DNA of 64,000 nucleotides from an uncultured Pelagibacteraceae bacterium (GTDB lineage Bacteria; Pseudomonadota; Alphaproteobacteria; Pelagibacterales; Pelagibacteraceae): NCBI GenBank assembly GCA_902622805.1, contig CACNRG010000003.1, positions 1 to 64,000 of the forward strand, read 5' to 3'. Shown piece by piece: positions 1 to 7,862 of this stretch (position 1 is its first letter; each line of letters starts with the position of its first letter). The notes under the pieces were generated by a model. It saw only the letters and a program-made list of their open reading frames with translations, ran no database searches and was not told where the DNA came from. The position numbers and the translations under genes were made by a program.

Positions 1-57
1 AAATCAGCGGACAAAATAAATCTAAATTGTAAAAATTTGTTAATCCAAGAGCAATAA
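1..57 (+). CDS. C-terminal end of an unidentified protein (partial)
   Basis: An open frame runs from base 1 to a TAA at 55-57 and encodes the last 18 residues of a protein that begins outside the window. The stop lies three bases before the next start codon, the spacing usual in this cluster, so it is probably the last codons of an upstream polysaccharide gene in the same operon. The peptide is Lys/Asn/Leu-rich and too short to assign to a family. Confidence 0.4.
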   Translation, partial: KSADKINLNCKNLLIQEQ

Positions 58-60
58 TCT

Positions 61-663
61 ATGAAAAATAAATTTATTTTGATATCGATGCGCCAAGATT
101 ATTTTTATAATGGAAAAGAATTAAGATTCTGTATAGATACAAAATTAATTGATTGGGTTTCCAGTTTAGGCTTTCAACCCTTTTTAATTTCTGACATTAA
201 AACATTAAATTTTTTATTAAAACAAAATAAGTTAAAAATTAGAGGCATATTATTAAGCGGAGGAAATGATATAAATAAAGATTCTCTAAGATATAAAATT
301 GAAAAACGACTTATAGATATATCTAAAAATAAGAAAATACCACTTCTTGGAATTTGTCATGGTTTACAATTTATAAATTTTATAGAAAAAGGAACTTTAA
401 AAAAAATAAAAAATCATGTGGGGGTTAATCATAAAATTAAAAGTAATTCTAATTATCCATTAAAAGTAAATAGTTTTCATGAAAATGGAATTAAAAAATT
501 AGGTAGAAATTTTGAGATTATTGCTTATTCATATGATAATCAAATTGAGGCTATAAAACATAAAAAATATAATTGGCTTGGATGGATGTGGCATCCTGAA
601 CGAGACAAAGTATTTAATAAAAAATTAAAAAAAATTGCAAAATTGTTTTTTAATAAAAAATGA
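61..663 (+). CDS. Class I glutamine amidotransferase, PuuD-like (peptidase C26)
   Basis: This 200-residue protein has the class I amidotransferase triad: the nucleophile motif GICHGLQ with Cys99, and WHPE with His178 and Glu180. Its layout resembles gamma-glutamyl-GABA hydrolases (PuuD family), slightly short at 200 residues. The stop overlaps the start of the nonulosonate synthase gene by four bases, so the two are translationally coupled. The context suggests a part in making or decorating an amino sugar rather than polyamine breakdown; that is inferred from position only. The substrate is unknown. Confidence 0.75.
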   Translation: MKNKFILISMRQDYFYNGKELRFCIDTKLIDWVSSLGFQPFLISDIKTLNFLLKQNKLKIRGILLSGGNDINKDSLRYKIEKRLIDISKNKKIPLLGICHGLQFINFIEKGTLKKIKNHVGVNHKIKSNSNYPLKVNSFHENGIKKLGRNFEIIAYSYDNQIEAIKHKKYNWLGWMWHPERDKVFNKKLKKIAKLFFNKK

Positions 664-1706
664 AAATTTATAATAAAAATATTTCAGTTAATCACCCACC
701 ATTTATAATTGCTGAAATATCAGCCAATCATAATAATAGTCTTAAAAGAACAATAAAGTTGGTCAAAGAAGCAAAAAAAGCTGGAGCTGACGCAATTAAA
801 TTACAAACCTATAAAGCAGAGTCTTTAACTTTAAACTCACGTAAGCCACAATTTGTTATTAATGATAAAAAAAGTTTATGGTTTAGAAAAAGTTTGTTTG
901 ATTTATATAAAAAAGGTTCTTTACCAACTAGCTACTACAAAGAAATTTTTAAAGAGGCTAAAAAAAACGATATAATATGTTTTAGCACTCCTTTTGACGA
1001 AGATTCAGTTGATTTTTTAAGTGAATTTAAAGTCCCCGCTTTTAAAATAGCTTCCTTCGAAAATAATCATTTTCCTTTAATTGAAAAAGTAATTTCAAAA
1101 AAAAAACCAATAATTATTTCTTTGGGAGCAACTACATATAATGAAATATTATATTTATATAAATTTTTAAAAAATAAAAAATTTAATAACTTTGCCTTTC
1201 TACATTGTACAAGTTCATATCCAGCTAGAATTGAAGAAAGTAATATTAAAACGATTGTAGATCTTAGAAAAAAATTTAAAATAGAAATTGGTCTAAGTGA
1301 TCATACTCCTGGTATAGGAGCAGCAATTTCAGCAATATCTTATGGCGCAAGTATAATTGAAAAACATTTTACATTAGATAAAACTGCAGGTGGTTTAGAT
1401 GATATTTTTTCAATGGATCCAGACGATTTTAATCTTCTAGTAAAAGAGGCTAAAAATGCATGGTTAAGTCTTGGAAAAGTATATTATGGTTTAACACAAT
1501 CCGAACAAAGACACAAAAATTTTAAAAGATCAATATACGTAAAAAAGGATATTAAAAAAGGTGAACTATTTTCTGAAAAAAATCTAAAAGTTATAAGACC
1601 TAGTTATGGACTTGAACCTAAATATTTTAAAAAAATATTGGGTAAAGTTGCAAAAAAGAATTTAAACTATGCGACTCCATTAAAAAAAAAAGATATATCT
1701 TCTTAA
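660..1706 (+). CDS. pseI: Pseudaminic acid-type nonulosonate synthase (NeuB/PseI family)
   Basis: The family condenses phosphoenolpyruvate with a six-carbon amino sugar to make a nine-carbon acidic sugar. The N-terminal TIM barrel opens with the motif FIIAEISANHNNS and continues with AGADAIKLQTY; GLSDHTPG and the IEKHFTLDK segment line the active site. A C-terminal SAF (antifreeze-like) domain covers about residues 285-345. The length (348) is normal. The ISANH and LTLNS wording matches PseI (pseudaminic) better than sialic acid NeuB as I remember them; legionaminic synthase is the main alternative. The other genes for the precursor sugar are not in the window and may lie to the left. The gene is tail-to-tail with the GNAT gene, sharing four bases. 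Confidence 0.85.
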   Translation: MKIYNKNISVNHPPFIIAEISANHNNSLKRTIKLVKEAKKAGADAIKLQTYKAESLTLNSRKPQFVINDKKSLWFRKSLFDLYKKGSLPTSYYKEIFKEAKKNDIICFSTPFDEDSVDFLSEFKVPAFKIASFENNHFPLIEKVISKKKPIIISLGATTYNEILYLYKFLKNKKFNNFAFLHCTSSYPARIEESNIKTIVDLRKKFKIEIGLSDHTPGIGAAISAISYGASIIEKHFTLDKTAGGLDDIFSMDPDDFNLLVKEAKNAWLSLGKVYYGLTQSEQRHKNFKRSIYVKKDIKKGELFSEKNLKVIRPSYGLEPKYFKKILGKVAKKNLNYATPLKKKDISS

Positions 1707-2326
1707 AATAGTTTTTTAGTAAGTTTATTTATTTTTCCATCACTGACATGTATTTGTTTAAAAACTTCTGATGTATTCTTTGGAGAATTTTTAAAAGCAA
1801 TTCTAAGTATATTCATCCAATTAATATTATTTTTTTTTCTTACTTTTTCAATTTTATTAATTGCATTTAAATAAACATTAGCTAAATTATTTTTAATTTT
1901 ATAAAAAGTAATTATTCCTCTCTTATAATTGAGTTTATTAAATCCATTTTTTTCAAAGAAACGGACTGAAATAATATTTTTTTTTTTAACTTTGGCAATA
2001 AATATACAGTTATAATTTATTTTCTTTTCAAATAAATTTAGACACTGAGTTCCAATATTTCTGTTCTGGTTTTTTGTATCTATAGCTATAGAGACAATTA
2101 TTGTATCACCTAATACATCACCTCTTACATATCCAATTTTAGATTTCCCTTTATAACAAGTATAATAATATTTATTTGTATAATTTTTTTTAAACCATTC
2201 ATTGTGGTCTTTAATCTTTATTTTATTACTGTTTAAAGAATTTCTCCTATTTTTTGGATTATTTCTTATTGCAAAATAGATTTGACTATCAAGCAAATTT
2301 GTTTTTTTTATATTTATTTGTTGCAT
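1703..2326 (-). CDS. GNAT-family N-acetyltransferase with C-terminal helical tail
   Basis: Residues 1 to about 140 look like a GNAT acetyltransferase: an early HNEWF motif, a central strand pair, and an acetyl-CoA loop around QNRNIGTQ, followed by FFEKNGF near the end of the fold. About 65 more residues form a charged helical tail (from ANVYLNA) outside the GNAT core. GNAT enzymes in nonulosonate clusters (PseH type) acetylate an amino group on the sugar precursor, which would suit the context, but identity with PseH cannot be shown here. It is the last gene of a minus-strand run with the amidotransferase trio. Confidence 0.7.
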   Translation of the reverse strand: MQQINIKKTNLLDSQIYFAIRNNPKNRRNSLNSNKIKIKDHNEWFKKNYTNKYYYTCYKGKSKIGYVRGDVLGDTIIVSIAIDTKNQNRNIGTQCLNLFEKKINYNCIFIAKVKKKNIISVRFFEKNGFNKLNYKRGIITFYKIKNNLANVYLNAINKIEKVRKKNNINWMNILRIAFKNSPKNTSEVFKQIHVSDGKINKLTKKLF

Positions 2327-2333
2327 TAATTAA

Positions 2334-3098
2334 TTATTCTATAATAAAATTGTCACGAATTGGAACTCCTTTTTTTTTAAGATATTTTTTTGCTTTAGCA
2401 GGAGTATGTTCTGTGAAATGATAGATACTAGCTGCTGCGAATGCATCTGCACCACTCTTGTATGCATCATAGAAATGTTCATAATTTCCAGCTCCTCCAG
2501 AGGCAACTATAGGGACATTGACTAACGATGAGGTTAGTTGAATTAACTCATTATCATACCCTTTCATTAACCCATCATGATCAATACAGTTAATAACTAT
2601 TTCTCCTACACCTCTATCCACACATTCAACAAGTAAATTTTTTAGTTCTTTATCAGATTTAGTTTTTCCTAGATCATAAAAACATTCATATTTTTGATTA
2701 ATTCTTCTAACGTCAATTGATGCTGTGATTGCTTGAGATCCAAATTTCTTTGAAGCTTCATTAATTATATCTGGATTCTTAAAAATAATACTGTTAATAG
2801 CAATTTTATCAGCACCATACTCAAATAACTCATTCATTTGAGATATTTTTTCAATTCCACCACCAATAGTTATAGGAACACTTACACAATCTGTGATACT
2901 TAATATGAAATTTTTATCAATGATCTCGTTATTTCTAGAAATATCAAAAAAAAGTATTTCATCAACATCTCTTGAATTATAAATTTTTATAGTTGTAAGA
3001 GGCGATCCTGCTGATCTCTTATCATTTTCAAACTTATTTCCTTTTACAAGAGTTGTACCATTCCAAAGCATTATAGGAATTATTCTTACTTTAAGCAT
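2334..3098 (-). CDS. HisF-like subunit of a sugar amidotransferase
   Basis: The protein is a 254-residue beta/alpha barrel of the HisF family. It aligns from residue 1 with HisF (RIIP at 5-8), but the catalytic Asp11 of true HisF is Leu11 here, while the second acid is kept as Asp129 in the SIDVRR motif. True histidine cyclases need both. With the adjacent HisH-like and PseA/WbpG-like genes it matches the HisH2/HisF2 pairs of O-antigen clusters, in which glutamine-derived ammonia is delivered to a sugar. The start overlaps the end of the HisH-like gene by eight bases. I take it to be a channel or docking subunit, not a histidine enzyme. Confidence 0.85.
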   Translation of the reverse strand: MLKVRIIPIMLWNGTTLVKGNKFENDKRSAGSPLTTIKIYNSRDVDEILFFDISRNNEIIDKNFILSITDCVSVPITIGGGIEKISQMNELFEYGADKIAINSIIFKNPDIINEASKKFGSQAITASIDVRRINQKYECFYDLGKTKSDKELKNLLVECVDRGVGEIVINCIDHDGLMKGYDNELIQLTSSLVNVPIVASGGAGNYEHFYDAYKSGADAFAAASIYHFTEHTPAKAKKYLKKKGVPIRDNFIIE

Positions 3099-3711
3099 TA
3101 ATAAAGTTTTTTAAAATTTGTATACCAGCCTTAGAACTTTTTTCAGGATGGAACTGAGTGCCAAACACGTTTCTTTTATTTATTATTGATGGAAATTCAA
3201 TACCATAATTTGTTGTCGCAATTATTTCATTAGAATTAATTAATTTAAAAGAATAACTATTTACAAAATAAAAATTAGAGCCATCAACTAAATTTTCAGT
3301 TAACAAATTTTTATTTAGAATTTTGATATTATTCCATCCAATATGTGGAAGTTTTAAATCACAACCTTGTTTATCCAATCGCTCAACATTTCCTTTAATA
3401 ATATCCAAACCATTTGATTTTCCATATTCATATCCAAATGTACTTAAAATTTGCATTCCAACACATATACCAAATAAACTTTTATCTCTGGAAGAAGAAA
3501 AAGTTTTTATCGGTTTTTCCCAACCTTTTTTTTTAATCATATCAATAGCATCTTTATATGATCCAACTCCTGGTAAAAATACTTTATCAAATTTATAAAT
3601 TGACTCAGGATCTGCAATTATTTCTGCTTCAACTTCTATTTTTTTTAAACTATTATATAATGATCTTATATTACCTGTTCCATAGTTAATTATGGCAACC
3701 TTAATTGTCAT
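3091..3711 (-). CDS. HisH-like glutaminase subunit of a sugar amidotransferase
   Basis: This is a 206-residue class I glutamine amidotransferase of the HisH type. The triad is visible as Cys83 in FGICVGMQ, with His188 and Glu190 in QFHPEKS; the N-terminal INYGTGNI and LPGVGS motifs are typical of HisH. It would release ammonia from glutamine for the partner barrel. Its start overlaps the PseA/WbpG-like gene by eleven bases and its end overlaps the HisF-like gene, so the three are coupled. The position inside a polysaccharide island argues for sugar amidination rather than histidine synthesis. Confidence 0.88.
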   Translation of the reverse strand: MTIKVAIINYGTGNIRSLYNSLKKIEVEAEIIADPESIYKFDKVFLPGVGSYKDAIDMIKKKGWEKPIKTFSSSRDKSLFGICVGMQILSTFGYEYGKSNGLDIIKGNVERLDKQGCDLKLPHIGWNNIKILNKNLLTENLVDGSNFYFVNSYSFKLINSNEIIATTNYGIEFPSIINKRNVFGTQFHPEKSSKAGIQILKNFINA

Positions 3712-4843
3712 ATTTTAATTTTATTAATGAGCCACTATCATCTTTTACTAATTTTCCACCTTGATCAGTTTTAAAGATTTTTTTATTTGTGAAATCATCA
3801 CATATTCTAAGAAATTTTTCTTCTGAGATTTCTATTTTAGATAAAATTTTGTCTAAAGATTTTCCCATATATGATTTTGGATATTTTCCTTCTGTTTTTT
3901 TTGCAAGTTTTATTCCATCTTCACGGCTAATTTTATTTCTTCTTATCATATAAGACAATTGATCAGATGCTCTAGCAAAACCAAATTTTAGATATTTAAA
4001 ATAATCATGAATACCATGTTGATAATTATCAATTTTTTCAAAATTAAAATAACAACCTTCTAAATTAGGCTTATAATTTAAAAAACCATTATTTTTAGCA
4101 ACTTCATAATTTCTTAAGGCATCCCACCTTTCATAATATCCAAGGAAAATCCCCAAAATTGATTTTTGTTCTAATATTTCTTTAGAGGGATAATTATAAA
4201 TTTCTAATTCATGTTTTTTGAAACCGTGATTTTCAATTAAATCTGATACTCTAAATCCAATAAGCCCACCAAATTCTTCCATCCAGTTTTGATCTAAAAT
4301 ACTATTATTTAGAGAATTTTCAGGCCCACCATATTCTAGTTGTGGGTTTTCTCCCCATAAAATTAAAGGAATATTATAAGCTAACGCAAACTTTACTGGC
4401 GCTGTGAAAATAGATACATGTTCGGGCCAAGAGATATCTCCTAATAATTCTAGACCAATTCTATTTATTTTTGCTCTAATTTTTGAGTTGTTTGATATTT
4501 CTATTACATCAAATCCAATTTTTTTTACATTTTCTAAATTTTGTCTTCCTATTTCTGACAAATCACACGTTGAAGCTGTAACAAACACAGGATTTAAACC
4601 TAATTCTCTTGCTCTAATAATTTGATAAGTACTATCTTTACCGCCGCTACCTGGAACAACACAATTCCATTTATTCTTGTCTAATTTTTTTTCTTTTATT
4701 ATTTTTAACAAATTTGATTTTCTTTGGTCCCAATCAACCTTCTTTTGCAAATCAAAGCTGAGACAAGCATTACAGACACCATCATTGTTAAGGTATTGAT
4801 CTGGTCGAGTATCTGGCATGATACAACGTTTGCAGTAATTCAT
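3701..4843 (-). CDS. N-acetyl sugar amidotransferase (PseA/WbpG family)
   Basis: The N-terminus carries paired cysteines (Cys4, Cys7, Cys24, Cys27) that look like a zinc site, followed by a PP-loop ATP pyrophosphatase motif, VPGSGGKDST, at about residues 63-72. This is the arrangement of the WbpG/PseA family, which activates an acetamido sugar with ATP so that ammonia can turn it into an acetamidino group. The length of 380 is typical. It is the first gene of a four-gene minus-strand run with the HisH-like, HisF-like and GNAT genes. In Pseudomonas O-antigen and Campylobacter flagellin glycans such genes make acetamidino sugars. The acceptor here is probably the nonulosonate product of the neighbouring synthase, by inference. 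Confidence 0.88.
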   Translation of the reverse strand: MNYCKRCIMPDTRPDQYLNNDGVCNACLSFDLQKKVDWDQRKSNLLKIIKEKKLDKNKWNCVVPGSGGKDSTYQIIRARELGLNPVFVTASTCDLSEIGRQNLENVKKIGFDVIEISNNSKIRAKINRIGLELLGDISWPEHVSIFTAPVKFALAYNIPLILWGENPQLEYGGPENSLNNSILDQNWMEEFGGLIGFRVSDLIENHGFKKHELEIYNYPSKEILEQKSILGIFLGYYERWDALRNYEVAKNNGFLNYKPNLEGCYFNFEKIDNYQHGIHDYFKYLKFGFARASDQLSYMIRRNKISREDGIKLAKKTEGKYPKSYMGKSLDKILSKIEISEEKFLRICDDFTNKKIFKTDQGGKLVKDDSGSLIKLKYDN

Positions 4844-4990
4844 AGATTTTTTTTGTATATATTAATATACTAAAAATAAAATCTTATAATGAAATTAAAA
4901 ACACAATCAAACAATATTATTTCAACTATACTTACCATAGATAGAGGCATAAGAGTGAGAAAATTAAGAATAAGTAATAAAAGATAGAAT

Positions 4991-5641
4991 ATGAACCCTT
5001 GGACGTACGAAAATTTATTTTACTTAACCTCAGATAAAAAAAGAATACTTAAATTATTAGATCATTATGAAGTTTATAAGAAAATATTAAACATTAAAGG
5101 GGATATTGTTGAATGTGGTGTTTTTAAGGGCGCAAGTTTAATAAGATTCTTAACTTTTAGAGACTTGATAGAAAAAAAAGATACGAGAAAAATTATTGGT
5201 TTTGATGCATTTGGAAAATTTCCTCACCCAAAAAATGATTATAAAAATAAAAAAGCAGATAGTGTTTTTGCTAAAAGACATGATGATAAAATTGGATTAG
5301 GAATAAGTATTAATTTATTAAAAAAATATCTTAAAAAAAAAAATTTATCAAATTATAAATTAGTTAAAGGAAATGTCCTTAATACTTTACCAAACTATTT
5401 AAAAAAAAATAAAAAATTAAAAATTTCATTGTTACATCTAGATTTAGATATTTTCGAACCAACAAAATTTGTATTAGAGACTTTATATGAAAAAATTTCA
5501 AAGAGAGGAATTATTCTTTTTGATGATTATACCCATATTAAAGGAGCAACATTAGCCATAGATGATTTTTTAAAAAAGAAAAGACTTAGAATTCAGAAAG
5601 TTTCAAAAAATGGTAGACCATTTTTTATTCAAAAAAAATAA
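4991..5641 (+). CDS. TylF/MycF-like O-methyltransferase
   Basis: The 216-residue protein looks like a class I SAM-dependent methyltransferase of the TylF (macrocin O-methyltransferase) type. An early motif GDIVECGVFKGASL forms the cofactor loop, LLHLDLDIFEPT is in the position of the metal-binding acids, and FDDYTH near residue 180 follows. Such enzymes in polysaccharide clusters methylate sugar hydroxyls. It starts a plus-strand run that faces away from the amidotransferase genes across a 147-base spacer. The sugar acceptor is unknown. Confidence 0.75.
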   Translation: MNPWTYENLFYLTSDKKRILKLLDHYEVYKKILNIKGDIVECGVFKGASLIRFLTFRDLIEKKDTRKIIGFDAFGKFPHPKNDYKNKKADSVFAKRHDDKIGLGISINLLKKYLKKKNLSNYKLVKGNVLNTLPNYLKKNKKLKISLLHLDLDIFEPTKFVLETLYEKISKRGIILFDDYTHIKGATLAIDDFLKKKRLRIQKVSKNGRPFFIQKK

Positions 5642-5666
5642 TATTATATCAGGCGTATAATTTGCA

Positions 5667-6431
5667 ATGAAATCAAAATTAAAATCAAAAAATATTGTTC
5701 CAATTATACTTGCGGCCGGAAGAGGCTCAAGAATGGAAGAGTTAACAAAAGATAAACCTAAATCTTTTGTAACTATTAATAAAAAAAAAAGACTTATTGA
5801 TACAGTTATAGAAAATTTTATAACTTTAGGATTAAACAAAATAACTGTAATAACTGGTTATAAAAGTAATAAATTCAATCAATTTAAAAAAATCAATACA
5901 ATTAAAAATAAAAAATGGAAAACAACTAATATTTTTGGGAGTTTGATTTGTGCTGACAAAATTTTGTCAAAATATACCTGTATTATTTCTTATGCTGATA
6001 TTTTTTATGAGAAAGAAGCTGTTAAAATTTTAAAAACATCAAAAATAAAAAATGGCATAGTTATGTTGAGTTATAGATACTGGAAAAAATACTGGAAAAA
6101 AAGATTTAAAAATCCTTTAACGGATTTAGAAACTTTTAGGACTAACAATAAAAATCAACTTGTAGAAATTGGAAAAAGAACAAATTCTTATAAAAATATC
6201 AAAGGGCAATATATGGGTATATTTAGAATTGATCCAAATTCATGGAAAAAGGTTAAGCAACATCTTTTTAATAATTCAAAAAATTTAAATAAAATCGATA
6301 TAACTACATTATTTCAATTAATTATAAAAAAAAAAATATGCAAGATATATGTTGAGAGTTATAAAAAAAAATGGTTTGAGATAGATAGTATTAAAGATTA
6401 CAAACTGTTTAAAAAATTAATTAAAGTTTAA
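5667..6431 (+). CDS. LicC-like sugar- or choline-phosphate nucleotidyltransferase
   Basis: The N-terminal signature VPIILAAGRGSRM with DKPKSF a little later is the nucleotide-binding motif of the NTP-transferase family. A metal-binding acid follows in the IISYADIFYE segment. The length (254) and the later layout resemble LicC-type cytidylyltransferases and related small NDP-sugar pyrophosphorylases. It would activate a phosphorylated sugar or alcohol for transfer to the glycan. It is not a CMP-nonulosonate synthetase of the NeuA type, since the NeuA motif is absent, so the activating enzyme for the nonulosonate is not visible in this window. Confidence 0.7.
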   Translation: MKSKLKSKNIVPIILAAGRGSRMEELTKDKPKSFVTINKKKRLIDTVIENFITLGLNKITVITGYKSNKFNQFKKINTIKNKKWKTTNIFGSLICADKILSKYTCIISYADIFYEKEAVKILKTSKIKNGIVMLSYRYWKKYWKKRFKNPLTDLETFRTNNKNQLVEIGKRTNSYKNIKGQYMGIFRIDPNSWKKVKQHLFNNSKNLNKIDITTLFQLIIKKKICKIYVESYKKKWFEIDSIKDYKLFKKLIKV

Positions 6432-6508
6432 ATTTGTTCTCTAATTTCTGGATGACTTGTAAAAAAAAAATTTAAATGATCTTAAAAGCTAATATGAATA
6501 ATTAATTA

Positions 6509-7858
6509 ATGAATTTGTACATTCATCTTGAAACTGTAGCTAGGGAGCTTGATAGTAAACTTTTGTTGGCTATAATTGGAGCATCTAGAGGTCATGAGGT
6601 AATTATTTCTAATCTAGAGACTATTTCAAAAGGTTTAGAAAAAAATTTACTCAACCCAGGCATTGTTCATACTAAATCTCTAACACCAAGTAGAGTAAAA
6701 ATTAAAAAACATAAAGAAATAATAAATAAAGGTTGTAAAATTACAAGCATGGATGAGGAAGGTGGTTTAGTGGATTATGGTTATGATAGAATGGCTGTAT
6801 CGAGATATGGTGAAAAAACACTAAAACAAGCCTCAGCAGTTTTTACTTGGGGACCAGAAGATTATAAATCCTTAAAAAAATATTATCCAAATTACAGGTC
6901 AAAATTTCATATGACTGGCTCATCTCGTGTAGATTTATGGGGTCCAAAATTTTTAAGTTATTGGGAAAAAAAAAATAAAAAGTTAAATAAACCATTTCTT
7001 TTAATTCCATCTAATTTTGGTGCAGGTTTAGCTGTCTTATCGCTATATGAAAGAATTAAGGTACGAAAAGTAGGAGAATACTTTGATAGATTTCCAAGTT
7101 TAAAAAAAACTTTTATTAAAAGAGAAAGTGAACAATTTAAATTGATAGCATATTTTTTAGAGGCTATTGAACATCTTTCTAATAAAAATAAAAATTATCA
7201 CATTATCTTAAGACCTCATCCAGCAGAAAGTGTAGAGACATGGAAAATTTTACTTGATCAATATCCGAATGTCAGTGTTATTAGAGATGACGGTGTTTCT
7301 TCATGGATTAAAGATGCTTTTGCTATATTACATAATGGCTGTACCACTGCTTTAGAAGCTAGTTTGTTTAAAAAACCAATTATTACTTACACTCCATTCA
7401 AGGCAGAATTTCCCAGAAAATTAGCAAATGATTTAGGACAAAAGGTAACTTCACTGGATGAATTAAAAAAAAAAATTGATGGCATATTTTTAGATCTTAA
7501 AAAAACCAAAAAACAAAAAAAAGTAAATAAGTCTCTTCCTAAAATACTTCAAAAAAAATTATTTATTGATGAAAAGGAAATTGCTGCGCTTAAAATGCTT
7601 AAGGTATGGGAAAGCATCGGTAGTGAGAAACTTTCAAAATCAAATAATTGGTTTTTATTTAAATCTAGATTAAGACTTGTAAAAATTTTTAGAATGAGAA
7701 ATTTATTCTTAAGTAATCCTAAAAATTTTAAATTTCCTCCATTTGAGAGAGAAAAAGTTCTTACAAAAATCTACGAATTAATAAAAATATTAAAAATTAA
7801 AGAGGAGTTAAATTGTGAGTTTCTATCAGACAGAACTCTTTTAATTAAAAAGAAATAA
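6509..7858 (+). CDS. Surface carbohydrate biosynthesis protein, GT-B-like
   Basis: This 449-residue protein resembles a family found in surface carbohydrate clusters. The C-terminal half has a motif HNGCTTALEASLFKKPIITY, the nucleotide-binding signature of GT-B transferases and of the CDP-glycerol transferase superfamily. An earlier IILRPHPAES is also typical of that group. The N-terminal half carries a conserved-looking MDEEGG segment. No membrane segment is evident. The donor and acceptor cannot be told from sequence. It precedes the ABC exporter gene by four bases. Confidence 0.65.
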   Translation: MNLYIHLETVARELDSKLLLAIIGASRGHEVIISNLETISKGLEKNLLNPGIVHTKSLTPSRVKIKKHKEIINKGCKITSMDEEGGLVDYGYDRMAVSRYGEKTLKQASAVFTWGPEDYKSLKKYYPNYRSKFHMTGSSRVDLWGPKFLSYWEKKNKKLNKPFLLIPSNFGAGLAVLSLYERIKVRKVGEYFDRFPSLKKTFIKRESEQFKLIAYFLEAIEHLSNKNKNYHIILRPHPAESVETWKILLDQYPNVSVIRDDGVSSWIKDAFAILHNGCTTALEASLFKKPIITYTPFKAEFPRKLANDLGQKVTSLDELKKKIDGIFLDLKKTKKQKKVNKSLPKILQKKLFIDEKEIAALKMLKVWESIGSEKLSKSNNWFLFKSRLRLVKIFRMRNLFLSNPKNFKFPPFEREKVLTKIYELIKILKIKEELNCEFLSDRTLLIKKK

Positions 7859-7862
7859 TTTT

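Noticed and set aside
2334-3711. HisH and HisF as histidine biosynthesis genes
   Set aside because: The barrel lacks Asp11, no other his genes are near, and a PseA/WbpG-like gene is coupled to them.
4858-4869. Palindrome TATATTAATATA in the divergent spacer before the amidotransferase genes
   Set aside because: Such AT-only palindromes are expected by chance here and there is no second copy nearby.
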